Below, one piece after another: positions 45,538 to 52,410 of a stretch of 64,000 bases of DNA. The position numbers and the translations under genes are program-made. This stretch comes from Aureimonas altamirensis (GTDB taxonomy: Bacteria > Pseudomonadota > Alphaproteobacteria > Rhizobiales > Rhizobiaceae). The stretch is taken from assembly GCF_023702225.1 (NCBI RefSeq), contig NZ_JAMQCO010000011.1:31906-95905 (forward strand). Direction: 5' to 3'. The notes beneath the pieces are model-generated. The model was not told where the DNA came from. It ran no database searches and saw only the letters and a program-made list of their open reading frames with translations. The first letter of the stretch is position 1. Every line of letters starts with the position of its first letter.

Positions 45538-46839
45538 TCAGCCCGTGTAGCCGAACATGCGCGGCACGCCGAGGACGAGCGAGGGGAAGAAGGTGATGAG
45601 CATGAGGGCGACGATCATCCCGGCAAGGAAGGGCAGCGTGTCCTTTACGATTGCCCGCAAGGGTTCGCCGGATACGCGGGCGACGATGAAGAGCAGCAGG
45701 CCATATGGCGGCGTGATGAGCCCCAGCATGACGTTGAAGACGACGACGACGCCGAAATGCACCATGTCGATTCCGAGCGCTTGCGCGGTCGGCACCAGCA
45801 CTGGTACGACGACGAGGATGATCGTCGTGCCTTCCAGGATGCAGCCGAGCAGCAGGAGGACGACGTTGACGATCAGCAGGAATGTCAGCGGCGTCAGCTC
45901 GAAGGACAGGAGGAACGCGCTGATGGATGCGGGGATGTTCTCGACGGTGATGACGTAGTTGAACACCATCGCGCCGGCGATCAGCATGCCCACCGACGTC
46001 GTCATGCGACCTGCCGCAAGCAGGGAGCCGTAGAACTGCCGCAGGCCGACGTCGCGGTGGATGACGACGGAGACGAGCAGCGCATAGAGCGCGGCGACGG
46101 CAGCGGCTTCCGTCGGCGTCATGACGCCACCGCGCAACCCGACCAACAGCACCACCGGCAGCATCAGAGCCGGCAAAGCGCGGATCGTGATGCCGGGGAT
46201 TCGGCGAAGCGGTACGGGTTCCTCCGTCGGGAAGTTCTTCCGCCGCGCGGTCCAGGCGACGATCCCCATCTGCGACACGCAGATGAGCAGGCCCGGCAGG
46301 ATGCCGCCGAGAAAGAGGAAACCGATGGAAGCGTTCGAGACCAGCGAATAGATCACCAGGGGGATCGACGGCGGCAGGATCGGCGCGATGACGGCGGAGA
46401 CGGCCGTCAGCGAGGCCGCGTAGCTTGGCGTATACTTGCCGTCCTGCGTCATCATCTTCTGCATCATCTTGCCCATGCCGGCGGCATCGGCAATGGCCGA
46501 TCCCGACATCCCCGCGAAGATGAGGCTCTGCAGCACGTTGACCTGCGCCAGCCCGCCGCGGAACCGGCCGACGATCGCATTGCAGAAGTTGAGCAGCCGT
46601 ATGGTCATCGAGCCGGAATTCATCAGCTCGGCGGCCAGGATGAACAGCGGCACGGCCAGCATGGTGTAGCTGGTCATCATCGAATTCAACAGCTGCTCCG
46701 CAGCGGTGCCCATGTCGAGCCCGGCGGCGAACAGATAGAGGATCGATGCGCAGATCATCGAGTGGCCGATGGGCACGCCCAGAATACTCATCGCGACCAG
46801 CGTCACGATGCACAGCGTGAAGGGATCGGAGAAACTCAT
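45538..46839 (-). CDS. TRAP transporter large membrane subunit (DctM family)
   Basis: 433 aa, about twelve membrane segments. SYTMLAVPLFILAAELMNSG, FAGMSGSAIADAAGMGKMM, ILPPSIPLVIYSLVS and LGLITPPYGLLLFI identify the family. Inner-membrane Na+-coupled transport subunit. Start overlaps the DctQ stop (ATGA). 13 bases ahead of aroQ, so the transporter is tied to quinate/shikimate/protocatechuate-type ligands (inference). Confidence 0.93.
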   Translation of the reverse strand: MSFSDPFTLCIVTLVAMSILGVPIGHSMICASILYLFAAGLDMGTAAEQLLNSMMTSYTMLAVPLFILAAELMNSGSMTIRLLNFCNAIVGRFRGGLAQVNVLQSLIFAGMSGSAIADAAGMGKMMQKMMTQDGKYTPSYAASLTAVSAVIAPILPPSIPLVIYSLVSNASIGFLFLGGILPGLLICVSQMGIVAWTARRKNFPTEEPVPLRRIPGITIRALPALMLPVVLLVGLRGGVMTPTEAAAVAALYALLVSVVIHRDVGLRQFYGSLLAAGRMTTSVGMLIAGAMVFNYVITVENIPASISAFLLSFELTPLTFLLIVNVVLLLLGCILEGTTIILVVVPVLVPTAQALGIDMVHFGVVVVFNVMLGLITPPYGLLLFIVARVSGEPLRAIVKDTLPFLAGMIVALMLITFFPSLVLGVPRMFGYTG

Positions 46840-47351
46840 AGGCCGGAACTCTTGTGCGTGGGGTCGATCTGCTTCGGCGCCCTGCGCATTGCTCTCCAGA
46901 CCAGCCACGCATATCGGCAGATCACGGCGACCGCGAACACGACGTAGATCGAGAAGAGATAATCGTAGCGGATGTCGAGATAGGCGGTTTCTTGCACCTT
47001 CATGAAGGTGACGTAGTCCACCGTGGCCGGCAGCGAGAACGTATAGAGCCCGACGACGGCCAGTCCGCCGACGACCGCCATGAGGCGGCGGAGGGCCGGC
47101 CCCACGGAATCGAACAGGAGGTCGAACCGGATCTCCTCGTCCTCGCGGGCAACGAAGGCCGCGCCCCAGAGCACCAGCCACAGCCACATGATGACGGTGA
47201 GCTCCGAGGTCCAGCCGATTGGGAAGTTCAGGAAGTACCGAAAGACGATCTGCGCGACGAAGCCGAAAAACATGACGGCCAGCATGAGGGCCAGGATGTT
47301 TTCGGCACGCGCATAGAGCCATCGGGCGATGCCGGTCAGTCGCATGGCCAT
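46836..47351 (-). CDS. TRAP transporter small membrane subunit (DctQ family)
   Basis: 171 aa, four membrane segments. FRYFLNFPIGWTSELTVIMWLWLVLWG is the DctQ hallmark (P-x-GW-SE). Two candidate starts at 47351 and 47345. Lies 45 bases after the binding-protein gene with a hairpin in between. Confidence 0.9.
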   Translation of the reverse strand: MAMRLTGIARWLYARAENILALMLAVMFFGFVAQIVFRYFLNFPIGWTSELTVIMWLWLVLWGAAFVAREDEEIRFDLLFDSVGPALRRLMAVVGGLAVVGLYTFSLPATVDYVTFMKVQETAYLDIRYDYLFSIYVVFAVAVICRYAWLVWRAMRRAPKQIDPTHKSSGL

Positions 47352-47368
47352 CTCCGCACGGGTTCGGA

Positions 47369-47389
47369 CGGGCGGCGCCGGGCCGCCCG
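47369..47389 (-). terminator. intra-operon hairpin between TRAP binding-protein gene and dctQ-type gene
   Basis: CGGGCGGC (47369-47376) pairs with GCCGCCCG (47382-47389), 8-bp stem, 5-base loop. The third case in this window of a strong hairpin directly after a solute-binding-protein gene. Presumably an mRNA 3'-end stabiliser/attenuator. Confidence 0.5.
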
Positions 47390-47396
47390 GCTCGGC

Positions 47397-48383
47397 TTAC
47401 ATCGCGTTGATCGTCTCGAGCATTCCGTCAGGCCAGTCCTGCGACAGGCTGGAATTGCGATACTGCTCCTGCGCATAGGCGCGGAAGGCGTCGATATCGG
47501 GCGTATGGATCTTCAATCCACGCTCCTCGAACCCCTTGGCGAGCGCCGCTTCCTGATCGACGTGCTGCTGCGTGCTCCAGCCGACCGCCTCGTCGACGGC
47601 AGCCTGGAACGCGGTGCGCTGCTCTTCGCTCATCTCGTTCCACACCTTGCTCGATATGGCGAGCACGTCGAAGCCGACGAGATGCGACGTCATGACGATC
47701 TGCGACATCACCTCGTAGAATTTCATGTTCTCGACATTCGGCAGGGGGTTGTCCTGCCCGTCGATCGCGCCGGTCTGGAGGCCGGTATAAACCTCGGCAT
47801 AGGCCATCGGCGTCGGATTGGCGCCGATGGCCTGGCCGAGGAATTGCCAGGAATCGCCGCCCGGCATGCGCAGCTTGACGCCGGCCATGTCCTGGGGGGT
47901 GTTGATCTCCCGGTCCAGCCGCAGACCCACCTGCCGCGCCCCGAAATAGGTGGGCGCCAGGATATGTACGCCGAGCTTGTCCTCCACGAGCTGCTTCATC
48001 TCGGCGCCTGCCTCGCTGTCGAAGAAAGCCTGCAGATGATCCGCGTCGCGGAACAGGTATGCCGAGGTCAGGAGAGACCATTCCGGCACCTGGTTGGCGA
48101 TATCCTGGGGCGCGATATTGCCCATCTCTAGATTGCCGCGCTGAATGGCGACCAGCTCGGTACCCTGCTTGAAGAGGTTGCCGCCATAGTAGGGCTGCAG
48201 CGTGAAATCCGGCGCGACGGCCTCGGCCAGCCGTTTCGTCATTTCGGCCCGTATGTCCTGCTCGGAGAACACGGCGGAAAAGCGTAGCGTCGTGCCATCC
48301 TGTGCCGACGCGGCTCCGGGAATAAGGACGGCGAATGCAGCCAGCGCTGTTGCGGCCAGGGCCGCACGTCGAGTGATGGTCAT
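47397..48383 (-). CDS. TRAP transporter solute-binding protein (DctP family)
   Basis: 328 aa. Signal peptide with TRRAALAATALAAF and ASA-Q cleavage site. DctP landmarks: YYGGNLFKQGTELVAIQRGNLEM, VKLRMPGGDSWQFLGQAIGANPTPMAYAEVYTGLQTGAIDGQDNPL; Arg of LRMP is the carboxylate ligand. ATG at 48383 has GGGAGGAA upstream. First gene of the 12-gene quinate/protocatechuate operon and divergent from the GntR pair; the 167-bp control region carries two palindromes. Confidence 0.93.
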   Translation of the reverse strand: MTITRRAALAATALAAFAVLIPGAASAQDGTTLRFSAVFSEQDIRAEMTKRLAEAVAPDFTLQPYYGGNLFKQGTELVAIQRGNLEMGNIAPQDIANQVPEWSLLTSAYLFRDADHLQAFFDSEAGAEMKQLVEDKLGVHILAPTYFGARQVGLRLDREINTPQDMAGVKLRMPGGDSWQFLGQAIGANPTPMAYAEVYTGLQTGAIDGQDNPLPNVENMKFYEVMSQIVMTSHLVGFDVLAISSKVWNEMSEEQRTAFQAAVDEAVGWSTQQHVDQEAALAKGFEERGLKIHTPDIDAFRAYAQEQYRNSSLSQDWPDGMLETINAM

Positions 48384-48428
48384 GTCGTTCCTCCCATCGA
48401 CCCGCTCCCACAGGTCGTTGGCCCAACT

Positions 48429-48440
48429 ATCCGATCGGAT
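48429..48440. promoter_or_regulatory. 12-bp perfect palindrome in the quinate control region
   Basis: ATCCGATCGGAT, a perfect 12-bp palindrome, lies 46 bases upstream of the TRAP binding-protein start. It could be a second operator for the operon. Supported only by symmetry and position. Confidence 0.35.
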
Positions 48441-48471
48441 GTTTCAATAATCAATGGGCGAAATGCATTTT

Positions 48472-48497
48472 GTAGGAGATTTTTGAAAATATCCTAC
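48472..48497. promoter_or_regulatory. 26-bp near-perfect palindrome, probable GntR operator
   Basis: The sequence starts GTAGGA (48472-48477) and ends TCCTAC (48492-48497), with inner arms ATTTT (48479-48483) and AAAAT (48486-48490). Eleven of thirteen base pairs match around the centre. It sits between the divergent TRAP gene and the tandem FCD-GntR genes, 53 bases before the first GntR start. FCD GntR dimers bind such palindromes near their own promoters. Best candidate operator of the quinate operon. Confidence 0.65.
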
Positions 48498-48550
48498 TTT
48501 GACCGTCGGAAGCGTGGTATCGATCCGGGGCAGGAGCAGGGAGTTGGACC

Positions 48551-49219
48551 GTGACAATCGCCATGACGGCACCGGCCGTCGCTGACAGCCGCTACGATAC
48601 GATCCGGGGCGACATCGTCTTCGGCGTGCTGGAGCCCGGGCGCCGGCTGAAGCTGGACGAGCTCGTCGCGCTTTACGGCACCAGCGTCTCGACCCTCCGG
48701 GAGATCCTGCAACGCCTTGTCTCGGAGGGGTTCATCCGGTCCGAGAGCCAGCGCGGCTTCGAAGTCGCGGCCGTATCGGCCAGGCATCTGGCGGATGTCG
48801 CGGCGCTTCGCCTTCTGCTCGAGCGTCATGCACTGGAACGCTCATTCGCAAAAGGCGACCTCGAATGGGAGGGCGAAATCGTATCGGCTCATCATAAGCT
48901 TGCCGTGATCGAACGGCGCATGATGGCGGGCGAGGCGGTGGAGCGGACGGTATGGAAGCATTACGACCGCTCTTTCCATTTGGCTCTCATCTCGGCCTGC
49001 GGCTCGCAGGAGCTCATCGACTCCTATGCCGGGGTCTACGATCATTACCTGCGCTACCAGATGGTGGCTTTCGTCTTCCGGGGGTCGGTCGCGTCCGGCG
49101 AGCACAGGGAGTTGATGGAAGCCGCGTTGGCGCGCGACGCCGGGCGCGGCGTCGCCCTGATCGAACGCCACGTGGATGGTTGCGTCGCCCATACGCTGGG
49201 CCTGGGGGTGCTGCGGTGA
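48551..49219 (+). CDS. GntR-family regulator, FCD domain (first of a tandem pair)
   Basis: 222 aa. Winged HTH (residues about 15-75) with ALYGTSVSTLREILQRLVSEGF; FCD ligand domain with ALRLLLERHALERSFAKGD and metal-site-type His in HYDRSFHLALISACGS and HRELMEAALARD. GTG at 48551 has GGGAG 7 bases upstream; ATG at 48563 is the alternative. Divergent from the quinate/protocatechuate operon; likely represses it until a pathway intermediate binds. Ends in a GTGA overlap with the second GntR. Confidence 0.88.
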   Translation: MTIAMTAPAVADSRYDTIRGDIVFGVLEPGRRLKLDELVALYGTSVSTLREILQRLVSEGFIRSESQRGFEVAAVSARHLADVAALRLLLERHALERSFAKGDLEWEGEIVSAHHKLAVIERRMMAGEAVERTVWKHYDRSFHLALISACGSQELIDSYAGVYDHYLRYQMVAFVFRGSVASGEHRELMEAALARDAGRGVALIERHVDGCVAHTLGLGVLR

Positions 49220-49221
49220 AC

Positions 49222-49881
49222 ATGGCTTCCGGCGGGGTGCCCAAACCCCTTTACGACCGACTGCGCGACGACATCATACGCGGCGTCCTCGCCCCCGGCG
49301 AGCGCCTTCGGCTCGATGCGCTGAAGGACAGGTACGGGGTCGGCACCGGCCATCTGCGCGAGGTTCTCGGCCGCCTGGCCTCCCAGCGTTTCGTCGTCGC
49401 GGAAGGCCAGCGCGGATTCGAGGTGGCGGCCGTATCCATCGCCAATCTTCACGAGATCGCCGACCTGCGCCTGCTGCTGGAATGCAGCGCCATCGAGCAA
49501 TCCTTCACCAATGGCGATACCGCCTGGGAAAGCCGCGTCGTGGCCGCCCATCACATGCTTGCCCGCACCGAGGACGCCGTGGCCGACGGACAGGACGACA
49601 GTGTCTACCTTTGGAAGCAGCGTGACTGGGAGTTCCATCAGGCGCTGATCTCGGCCTGCGCATCGCGGATCCTGCAGGACACTCATGCCCTCGTTTTCGA
49701 CAAGTATCTTCGCTACCAGATGATCGCGCTCAGCTTCCGCGGCGATGTCGCCGCCGCCGAGCACCGGGAGATGCTGGACTGCGCGCTCGAGCGCGACTGG
49801 CGGCGCGCCTGCGATATCCTGCAGGTCCACGTTCGCGGCGGTGTCGCCCATGCCCTCGGAACCGGGACGATAAGCGCATGA
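49222..49881 (+). CDS. GntR-family regulator, FCD domain (second of a tandem pair)
   Basis: 219 aa. Same layout as the preceding gene, with shared stretches such as GFEVAAVS, DLRLLLE, LISACAS and KYLRYQMIALSFRG, so the two arose by duplication. HTH with KDRYGVGTGHLREVLGRLASQ. ATG at 49222, with a GTG at 49216 overlapping the first gene's stop as alternative. Its stop overlaps the dehydrogenase gene start. It may form heterodimers with its neighbour or sense a different intermediate (inference). Confidence 0.87.
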   Translation: MASGGVPKPLYDRLRDDIIRGVLAPGERLRLDALKDRYGVGTGHLREVLGRLASQRFVVAEGQRGFEVAAVSIANLHEIADLRLLLECSAIEQSFTNGDTAWESRVVAAHHMLARTEDAVADGQDDSVYLWKQRDWEFHQALISACASRILQDTHALVFDKYLRYQMIALSFRGDVAAAEHREMLDCALERDWRRACDILQVHVRGGVAHALGTGTISA

Positions 49882-50753
49882 GCGCAACCGAAAGACGCCG
49901 GGTCAGGGTCGGACTGATCGGAACCGGCATCGGCGGCTCCCTCTCTCCGGCGATGCACGAAGCCGCAGGCGCCGCCAACGGCCTCGACTACAGCTACGAG
50001 CGCTTCGACCTCGCCGGCGCGGCAGACCCGGACGCGGCATTGAAGGCGTCGCTGGATGAAGCGGAGGGGCGCGGCTTCGCGGGCGTCAACGTCACCCACC
50101 CGTTCAAGCAGGCGGTGATCGACCATCTCCATGCGTTGTCACCCGAAGCCCAGGCATTGGGCGCGGTCAACACCGTCGTCTTCGGCCATGGCCGGCGCAC
50201 CGGACACAACACCGACTGCACGGGCTTCGCACGCGGCTTTTCCGGGCAACTGTCGGACGCGGCGCTGCACGAGGTGGTGCAACTGGGCGCAGGCGGCGCA
50301 GGCCTGGCCGTCGCGCACGCGTTGCTGACGCTCGGCACCGAACGTCTGACCCTGGTGGACCGTCAGCCGACACGCAGCGCCGCCGCCGGGCGCGCACTTG
50401 CAGAACGCTTCGGCAAAAGCCGGATCCAGGTTGCGGACGACCCCGCCGAAGCGCTCGCCACGGCCGACGGCCTGGTCAACGCCACACCCGTGGGCATGGC
50501 CGCCTATCCCGGCATTCCGCTTCGACAGGAGCTGCTGAGGCCGAGCCTGTGGGTAGCCGATGTCGTCTATGTTCCGCTCGATACGGAACTGCTCCAGGCC
50601 GCCCGCGCCATGGGATGCCGGGTCTGCGACGGAGGCGGAATGGCCGTCTTCCAGGCGGTCGAGGCTTTCGAGCTGTTCACTGCGATCGCTCCCGATAGCC
50701 GCCGGATGCAGGCGCATTTTGCCGAGCTGACCGGAAATGTGCCCGCCACTTGA
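49878..50753 (+). CDS. shikimate/quinate dehydrogenase (AroE family)
   Basis: 291 aa. SLSPAMHE near residue 22, catalytic Lys77 in NVTHPFKQAV and Asp113 in HNTDCTGF are intact. The nucleotide motif GAGGAGLAVAHAL is followed by Asp161 in LVDRQ; an acidic residue here fits NAD+ rather than NADP+, as in catabolic quinate/shikimate dehydrogenases (inference). Co-transcribed with the two GntR genes and divergent from aroQ-quiC-pca, it supplies dehydroquinate and dehydroshikimate. A biosynthetic AroE would normally use NADP+. Confidence 0.9.
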   Translation: MSATERRRVRVGLIGTGIGGSLSPAMHEAAGAANGLDYSYERFDLAGAADPDAALKASLDEAEGRGFAGVNVTHPFKQAVIDHLHALSPEAQALGAVNTVVFGHGRRTGHNTDCTGFARGFSGQLSDAALHEVVQLGAGGAGLAVAHALLTLGTERLTLVDRQPTRSAAAGRALAERFGKSRIQVADDPAEALATADGLVNATPVGMAAYPGIPLRQELLRPSLWVADVVYVPLDTELLQAARAMGCRVCDGGGMAVFQAVEAFELFTAIAPDSRRMQAHFAELTGNVPAT

Positions 50754-50795
50754 AACCTACTGATGGTAGCTTACTTAAGCTACCAATCGTAGGTT
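50754..50795. promoter_or_regulatory. 42-bp nested palindrome over a probable promoter, TetR operator candidate
   Basis: Symmetric about 50774/50775. Inner arms TGGTAGCTT (50764-50772) and AAGCTACCA (50777-50785); outer arms AACCTAC (50754-50760) and GTAGGTT (50789-50795). It can also be read as two CTAC-N5-GTAG sites (50757-50769, 50780-50792), 23 bp apart. A possible -35 TTGAAA (50750-50755) and -10 TACTTA (50772-50777, 16-bp spacer) are inside it. It lies 27 bases before the ATG of the gene cotranscribed with a TetR regulator. Confidence 0.7.
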
Positions 50796-50821
50796 ATTTC
50801 GGCAGGCAGAGGTTCCATATC

Positions 50822-51832
50822 ATGACGCATTACCCGATTCTTCTCATGGGCGGCTCCGGCGCCATCGGCAGACTGACGGCGCAGGCGCTGCGTGCGTCCC
50901 ATCCCGAAGCTCCATTGCTGATCGGCGGGCGCGATTCCGGGAAAAGCCAAGCGACGGCGCATGAACTCGGCAATGCGCAGGGCGTGGCGATCGACTCCCG
51001 TGCCGAGGATCTCGGCCTCGGCGAACGGAAGATCGGCGCGGTCGCGGTGTTCTATTCGGACGAGCGGCTCGCCGGCTTGTCTTACGCGCATGCGCGCGGC
51101 ATTCCCCATCTCGGCATCTCGTCCGGCATCTATGAGATCGCGCCCGAGGTCGCGACCTACATGAACGCGCCGCAGGCTGCCGCCATCGTGCTCGGCTACG
51201 AATGGCTCGTCGGGGCGACCACCATCGCCACGCTTGCCTGCGCCAGGCGCTTCGCGCGGGTCGACACCATCTCGATCGGCGCCCTCGTCGACGAGGAGGA
51301 TGGCGGCGGCCCGGCGGTGGCGGAGGATTTCGAGCGTCTCGCCCGTATGATGCCGGCCGCGCTGACGCGGCGGGACGGCGCCTATATCTGGCGCAGCGGC
51401 GACGAGGCCCGATCCCGGTTCCATGCGATCGACGGCACGGCCGTCGAAGCGACGGGCTTCTCGTCCATCGACGTCGCCGGCCTTGCGACCGCGACCGGAG
51501 CGCGGAACGTCAGCTTCGACCTGGCAAAGGGGGTGAGCTCCTCGCGCCGACGCGGCGATGCCAGATCCACCGAGATCATCATCGAGCTGGAGGGTCGGGA
51601 CACGCGCGGAAACCCGCTTCGAACCCGACATGGCGTGTTTCATCCGGGGGGCGCCGCGCCGCTGACGGCGCTGGGTACGTCCATGATCCTGGAGCGGCTG
51701 GCCGGCCTCGACGGCCAGGCGCCGGCCGCGCCCGGGCTCTATTTCCCGTACCAGTTGCTCGACGAAGACGTCTATCTGAAGCGGCTGAACGACGCCGGCG
51801 GCCGGATCGTCGAACTCGAGCCCATCGCATGA
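50822..51832 (+). CDS. saccharopine-dehydrogenase-like NAD(P)-binding oxidoreductase
   Basis: 336 aa. Begins THYPILLMGGSGAIGRLTAQALR, a Rossmann G-x-SG-x-IG motif, then a second-strand LLIGGRDSGK. Overall layout resembles the saccharopine dehydrogenase NADP-binding family, whose members include reductases of diverse metabolites. No substrate can be assigned. It starts after the nested palindrome and its stop overlaps the TetR gene start (ATGA), so the pair is a unit: the TetR regulator probably controls this reductase. Frames starting before 50822 cross the operator and are rejected. Confidence 0.75.
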   Translation: MTHYPILLMGGSGAIGRLTAQALRASHPEAPLLIGGRDSGKSQATAHELGNAQGVAIDSRAEDLGLGERKIGAVAVFYSDERLAGLSYAHARGIPHLGISSGIYEIAPEVATYMNAPQAAAIVLGYEWLVGATTIATLACARRFARVDTISIGALVDEEDGGGPAVAEDFERLARMMPAALTRRDGAYIWRSGDEARSRFHAIDGTAVEATGFSSIDVAGLATATGARNVSFDLAKGVSSSRRRGDARSTEIIIELEGRDTRGNPLRTRHGVFHPGGAAPLTALGTSMILERLAGLDGQAPAAPGLYFPYQLLDEDVYLKRLNDAGGRIVELEPIA

Positions 51833-52410
51833 CGGAGATCGCCATGAAGCGCCTGCCGAAGGAAGCCCGCCGTCGGCAGTTGCTTGAAACCGCGCTCGTC
51901 ATCGTGCAGACGGAAGGGGCCGACACTTTGACGCTGGGGCATCTGGCGGAACGCTCGGGTGTTTCCAAACCGGTCGTCTACGATCATTTCGGCACGCGTT
52001 CGCACCTTCTGATCGCGCTCTATCGCATGATCGATACCGAACGGGTGGCGTCCTTCCAGGCATCGATGTCGGGTGGTACGCGCACGCGGTTGGAAACCGT
52101 GCAGGCCTTGGCCAGGGCCTACATACTCTGCGCCGGAAACGTGACCGACGCGTTCCACGCCGTCGGCGCGGCCCTTGCCGGCAGCGACGAGAAGGCGGAG
52201 GTTTTCCAGGAACTGCTCGGCAACTGCGTCCGCATGTTCGTCGCTGTGCTGAAACCCCATACGACGCTGGATGCCGAAGAGCTCGAGCGTCGGTGCATAG
52301 GCCTCGTCGGCGCCGGGGAGGCCCTGGCTGGAGCGATGGTGCAAGGGCGATGCGACGAGAGCAAGGCCATTTCAGGCTTCGCGGCATTGATCGGCGGAGC
52401 CCTGGAATGA
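51829..52410 (+). CDS. TetR-family transcriptional regulator
   Basis: 193 aa. N-terminal HTH with TLTLGHLAERSGVSKPVVYDHFGTRSHLL, the TetR signature (residues about 30-58). C-terminal ligand domain is helical and divergent. The ATG at 51829 overlaps the previous stop; an internal ATG at 51844 is possible. Likely autoregulates through the 50754-50795 palindrome. Its stop abuts the convergent GGDEF/EAL gene with no gap. Confidence 0.9.
   Translation: MTEIAMKRLPKEARRRQLLETALVIVQTEGADTLTLGHLAERSGVSKPVVYDHFGTRSHLLIALYRMIDTERVASFQASMSGGTRTRLETVQALARAYILCAGNVTDAFHAVGAALAGSDEKAEVFQELLGNCVRMFVAVLKPHTTLDAEELERRCIGLVGAGEALAGAMVQGRCDESKAISGFAALIGGALE

Noticed and set aside
45466-46947. Acidic, glutamate/aspartate-rich plus-strand frame opposite the DctM gene
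   Set aside because: Typical antisense image of a hydrophobic membrane protein gene.
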